Assembly: GCA_947066105.1 (NCBI GenBank)
Contig: CAMSYM010000006.1
Coordinates: 1-64,000 of the forward strand
Length of the DNA stretch: 64,000 nucleotides
Direction of reading: 5' to 3'
Origin: an uncultured Clostridia bacterium
Lineage (GTDB): Bacteria; Bacillota; Clostridia; Christensenellales; Pumilibacteraceae
Shown here piece after piece: positions 61,113 through 64,000 of this stretch. Position numbers and translations under genes: made by a program. A model generated the notes under the pieces. The model saw nothing but the letters and a program-made list of their open reading frames with translations. It had not been told where the DNA came from and did no database searches. Every line of letters begins with the position of its first letter. Within the stretch, counting starts at the first letter, position 1.

Positions 61113-62156
61113 TTATTTCGCCGAGTTTATCACCCCGCCGCCCAAGCAACGATCGCCGAGATATACCACCGCGTATTGCCCCGGCGTAACGGCGCGTTGC
61201 GGCTCGTCGAACGCAAGCTTGAACGATCCGTCGGCGGCAAGCTCCAACGTAGCGCCGAAATCGGGTTGACGGTAGCGCGTCTTCGCCGTACATTTCAGTT
61301 TTTTCGGCACATCGAACGCGCCGATGATATTGAATCCCGTACCCGTCAGGCTACTTGAATACAGCGCGCTCTCGTCGCCGCACGAAACCACCAAACGGTT
61401 ATGCTCGACGTCCTTGTCAAGCACGAACCATCTGCCCGTTTCGCCCTTTACTCCGCCTATACCCAAGCCGCGCCGCTGACCGAGCGTGTAATACATCAAC
61501 CCGTCGTGCGTGCCTACCGTAACTCCGCGCGTATCGACTATTTCTCCCTGTTGCGCGGGCAGGTACGCAGACAAAAACTTTTTGAACTTGCGCTCGCCGA
61601 TAAAGCAAATGCCCGTGCTGTCCTTTTTTTGCGCGACGGACAAACCGACTTCGCGCGCTATATCGCGCACCTGCGACTTGACTAAACCGCCGAGCGGGAA
61701 CAATACTCCGTCCAACTGTTCCGTCTTTACTTGATTGAGAAAATACGTTTGGTCTTTGCCCGTGTCGGCGGCGCGCATCAGCATGTCGCCCTTTTTCGCG
61801 CAGTAGTGACCCGTAGCTATAAGCTCCGCGCCGAGCGATTTGCAATAATCACGAAACACGCCGAACTTGACTACGCGGTTGCATAAAACGTCGGGATTGG
61901 GCGTACGAAACGCTTTATACTCGTTCAAAAAATACTCGAACACGCCGTCGGCATACTCCTTGGCGAAATTGACCGAATAACATTCGATACCGATCTTGTC
62001 GCAGACCGACTTCACGTCGCGCCAATCGTTTGCCGCGGGACATTCGCCGTCCTCTTCCCAGTTATGCATAAATAGACCGGTAACCGAATACCCGTCGCGC
62101 TTTAACGACCACGCCGCAACGGCGGAATCCACGCCGCCAGACATGCCGACTATCAC
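61113..62156 (-). CDS. mnmA: tRNA-specific 2-thiouridylase MnmA
   Basis: ATP-dependent enzyme of 347 residues that thiolates U34 of tRNA-Lys, -Glu and -Gln. The PP-loop GMSGGVDSAVAAW (4-16) binds ATP. The catalytic cysteines are Cys92 (DVLCNRVVKFG) and Cys184 (STGICFIGERKF). GTGHYCA-like ATGHYC is present, and the C-terminal beta-barrel domain is complete. The GTG at 62156 is the likely start because no ATG lies upstream in frame; a better Shine-Dalgarno (AGAGGTGG) lies about 20 nt further back. It starts 31 bp after the CDF transporter stop. Confidence 0.94.
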   Translation of the reverse strand: MIVGMSGGVDSAVAAWSLKRDGYSVTGLFMHNWEEDGECPAANDWRDVKSVCDKIGIECYSVNFAKEYADGVFEYFLNEYKAFRTPNPDVLCNRVVKFGVFRDYCKSLGAELIATGHYCAKKGDMLMRAADTGKDQTYFLNQVKTEQLDGVLFPLGGLVKSQVRDIAREVGLSVAQKKDSTGICFIGERKFKKFLSAYLPAQQGEIVDTRGVTVGTHDGLMYYTLGQRRGLGIGGVKGETGRWFVLDKDVEHNRLVVSCGDESALYSSSLTGTGFNIIGAFDVPKKLKCTAKTRYRQPDFGATLELAADGSFKLAFDEPQRAVTPGQYAVVYLGDRCLGGGVINSAK

Positions 62157-62187
62157 CTTTTTTCCGTTGTTGACCGTACCGCCACCT

Positions 62188-63276
62188 CTAAACGTAATCT
62201 ATTTCGACCTGTACGTCGTACTGCACTACCGACCGCACCTGCGCGCGGGCGATCTCCGCTATCTCGCCTTTGGGCAGCTTGTCGCTCGTCAAGGTCACGT
62301 CAAGCTCCGCAATACATCTGTCATCGTCTATCGTCACGTCGTGTACCGTAGCACCGAACGGCGCGAGCGCCGCAGTCAGCTTATCCGTGACTACGGTCAA
62401 ACGCTCGTCGCCCGTTATCAGCGGATCGGCGTGCAAGCACAGTCGAACGCCTATATCTTCGCGCGCGCGACGTTCTATGCCGTCGCAAACGTTATGCACA
62501 TCGACAAACGTCATATCCGCCGGAAACACCGCGTCCGCTTCTGCCGTCATGTTGCCGGCGCCGTAGTCGTGGATCATGATGTCGTGAACGGAAAGCACCT
62601 GCGGCGCGCTTGCTATCAAGCTTTTGACCGCGCTCAACAACTGCGGGTCGGGACGCTCGCCGAGCAACCGACTGATGGTTTGTTTGAGTATGCGCACGCC
62701 AAAAACGAGTATCACCGCCGCGACGGCGATCGACACGTATCCGTCTATGCTCACCGCCGTAAATCTTTCTATCGATCCGCACACCAGCACTACCGTCGTG
62801 ACCGCCGCGTCGGACACCGAATCGACTGCCGCCGCCTTTATCGTTTCCGACCCGACGCGCTTGCCGTGCGCGTAATAAAACACTGCCATGAACCCCTTGA
62901 CGGCGATCGACACGCCGAGCGTCGCCCACAACGCCGCGCTCCAAACAACGTCGACAGGCTGTGCTACACGCCTGACTCCGCCCGCAAATACCTCCGCGCC
63001 GACTGCCACAATGACCGCGCCGAGTATAAAGGTCGCTATATGCTCGTAACGCCCGTGACCGTACGGATGATCGTAATCCGCGCCGCGCGCCGCAAGACAA
63101 GTCGCGATGACCGTCACAAGCGAAACCGCCGCGTCCGAAATATTATTGACGGCGTCCGACACGACCGAACTCGACGCAGACATAATGCCGACAGTAAGCT
63201 TTGCCGCGCCGAGTATAATATTTAGCGCAAGCCCGACAGCGAGCGTTGCGACAGCGTTTTTCGTTCTTTTTTTCAT
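62188..63276 (-). CDS. Cation diffusion facilitator transporter
   Basis: Metal(2+)/H+ antiporter of the CDF family, 362 residues. Six TM segments lie in the first 210 residues, with the metal-site motif SDAVNNISDAAVS in TM2, DYDHPYGHGRYEH after TM2-3, and DSVSDAAVT in TM5 (paired Asp sites). A cytoplasmic C-terminal domain (about 215-300) with a second ferredoxin-like part follows. The exported metal (Zn, Mn, Fe or Co) cannot be fixed by eye. The start at 63276 follows GGAGC by 9 nt; the longer frame is less likely. Confidence 0.92.
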   Translation of the reverse strand: MKKRTKNAVATLAVGLALNIILGAAKLTVGIMSASSSVVSDAVNNISDAAVSLVTVIATCLAARGADYDHPYGHGRYEHIATFILGAVIVAVGAEVFAGGVRRVAQPVDVVWSAALWATLGVSIAVKGFMAVFYYAHGKRVGSETIKAAAVDSVSDAAVTTVVLVCGSIERFTAVSIDGYVSIAVAAVILVFGVRILKQTISRLLGERPDPQLLSAVKSLIASAPQVLSVHDIMIHDYGAGNMTAEADAVFPADMTFVDVHNVCDGIERRAREDIGVRLCLHADPLITGDERLTVVTDKLTAALAPFGATVHDVTIDDDRCIAELDVTLTSDKLPKGEIAEIARAQVRSVVQYDVQVEIDYV

Positions 63277-63539
63277 TCCGAGATCGCTCCGACAGATAAC
63301 GGTCACGCATATTATATGCCGCTTTATCCGCTACCGTATCGACTTGTTTTATTGTACCACAAATATCGTTTAAACGCAATATAATTGCGCAACACCTTTT
63401 ATTTTGCTCAAATTCGACCCGTACGCAGCTTATAGCGCCCGACGCAATATCTGCCGCACCGTAACATGTTCCCTCATATAAATGGAAACGGTCGACGCAA
63501 GCCGACCGTTTTTAACAATTGGGTTATACGATATACGCT

Positions 63540-63902
63540 CTATTCGCCGTCGTTACGCTCGTCGCTCACGCCGCCCGCATCGTCCGAAGCCCCGCCGTCC
63601 GCTTGCTCGACGTCCTGTTCCGTCGCCACGCTCGCGTCGTCTTTCTCCGTTTGTTCCGCAGGAACCTCGTCGCGCCCGACCTTTTGTATATGCAGATTGG
63701 GATGCTTGTAATAATACCAAAGGAACACGCCGCCGCCTATGAAAAACACCAACAATATGAGCAAGTTCCATAAAACGTACTGCTTTTTGCTCACGTCCAT
63801 ATACGCGAGTTTGAGCAAACAAAACAGCGCGAAAGCATACTGCGCCGCTATTACGGCGATTATGACCGCGACGATATAATGTTGTAACGCACTCAAAAAC
63901 AT
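63540..63902 (-). CDS. Small membrane protein of unknown function
   Basis: Protein of 120 residues with two TM helices (about 7-32 and 42-62) and an acidic cytoplasmic tail of about 55 residues rich in Asp, Glu, Ala and Gly. No family recognised; the spacing resembles PLDc_N-type membrane anchors but lacks their signature. The -10 box TATAAT (63914-63909) ends 6 nt before the ATG, so it is predicted leaderless. The 237 bp between this gene and the CDF gene hold no other feature. Confidence 0.7.
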   Translation of the reverse strand: MFLSALQHYIVAVIIAVIAAQYAFALFCLLKLAYMDVSKKQYVLWNLLILLVFFIGGGVFLWYYYKHPNLHIQKVGRDEVPAEQTEKDDASVATEQDVEQADGGASDDAGGVSDERNDGE

Positions 63903-63908
63903 AACTTA

Positions 63909-63937
63909 ATTATACAGCCGCGCCGCCTGTTTGTCAA
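63909..63937 (-). promoter_or_regulatory. Promoter of the small membrane protein gene
   Basis: TTGACA (63937-63932), 17 bp, TATAAT (63914-63909) on the minus strand, only 6 nt from the ATG. Bases 63938-64000 show no feature. Confidence 0.85.
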
Positions 63938-64000
63938 GCGAACGGCATGAAAAACAAAAATCGCACACCGTATGCATGCCTGCGCGCGACCATAATACCG

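Noticed and set aside
60712-61269. 185-residue plus-strand frame upstream of the surface cluster
   Set aside because: Overlaps the lipoprotein start, its leader and the end of mnmA; no ribosome site.

Overview
The window looks like chromosomal DNA of an uncultured, probably gut-dwelling member of the Clostridia (Bacillota). This is inferred from four things: near-perfect sigma-A promoters (TTGACA, 17 bp, TATAAT), purine-rich Shine-Dalgarno sites, many lipoproteins with lipoboxes but no LPXTG anchors, and dispersed palindromic intergenic repeats of a kind common in gut clostridial genomes. There is no rRNA operon, and no phage, plasmid or CRISPR module. One tRNA (initiator Met) is present.

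Layout. 0-12 kb: a minus-strand beta-glucan locus. A lipoprotein GH16 glucanase, a 1.5-kD-residue carbohydrate-binding scaffold lipoprotein and a circularly permuted membrane GH3 enzyme form an operon. Downstream is a LytTR response regulator and GHKL histidine kinase whose promoter carries an 11-G tract between -35 and -10; a second tract of 9 G lies in the GH16 coding sequence. 12-20 kb: an EIIC-type membrane carrier, a hotdog thioesterase, then branched-chain amino-acid genes ilvB-ilvN, a small membrane protein, ilvD, leuB, then acpP. 20-36 kb: housekeeping and surface or envelope genes (phosphoesterase, HtrA-like protease plus transglutaminase-like lipoprotein, ung, argS, ychF, rnr, secG). 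Among them are small regulator circuits: an ArsR repressor, three 70-residue XRE repressors with visible palindromic operators, and a Fic protein.

36-47 kb: initiator tRNA, a four-helix-bundle (S23-type) protein, a 2309-residue exported repeat protein, then asparaginase, Nudix, Myb-like and unknown genes. 47-61 kb: a minus-strand block of two paralogous ECF-like sigma factors flanking a leucine-rich-repeat lipoprotein, preceded by four large modular surface proteins. Two of these are 722-residue paralogues with nearly identical ends and a strongly diverged core of the same length. A small ORF left by that duplication is translationally joined to the gene in between. 61-64 kb: mnmA, a cation-diffusion-facilitator transporter and a small membrane protein.

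The observations I rate highest are the poly-G promoter of the two-component system, a set of five genes (four of them repressors) whose -10 box lies exactly 6 nt before the ATG (predicted leaderless mRNAs), the mosaic lipoprotein pair, and the TTAGGC operator network linking two XRE repressors and a Fic gene. All functional statements rest on reading motifs by eye; no database search was run.
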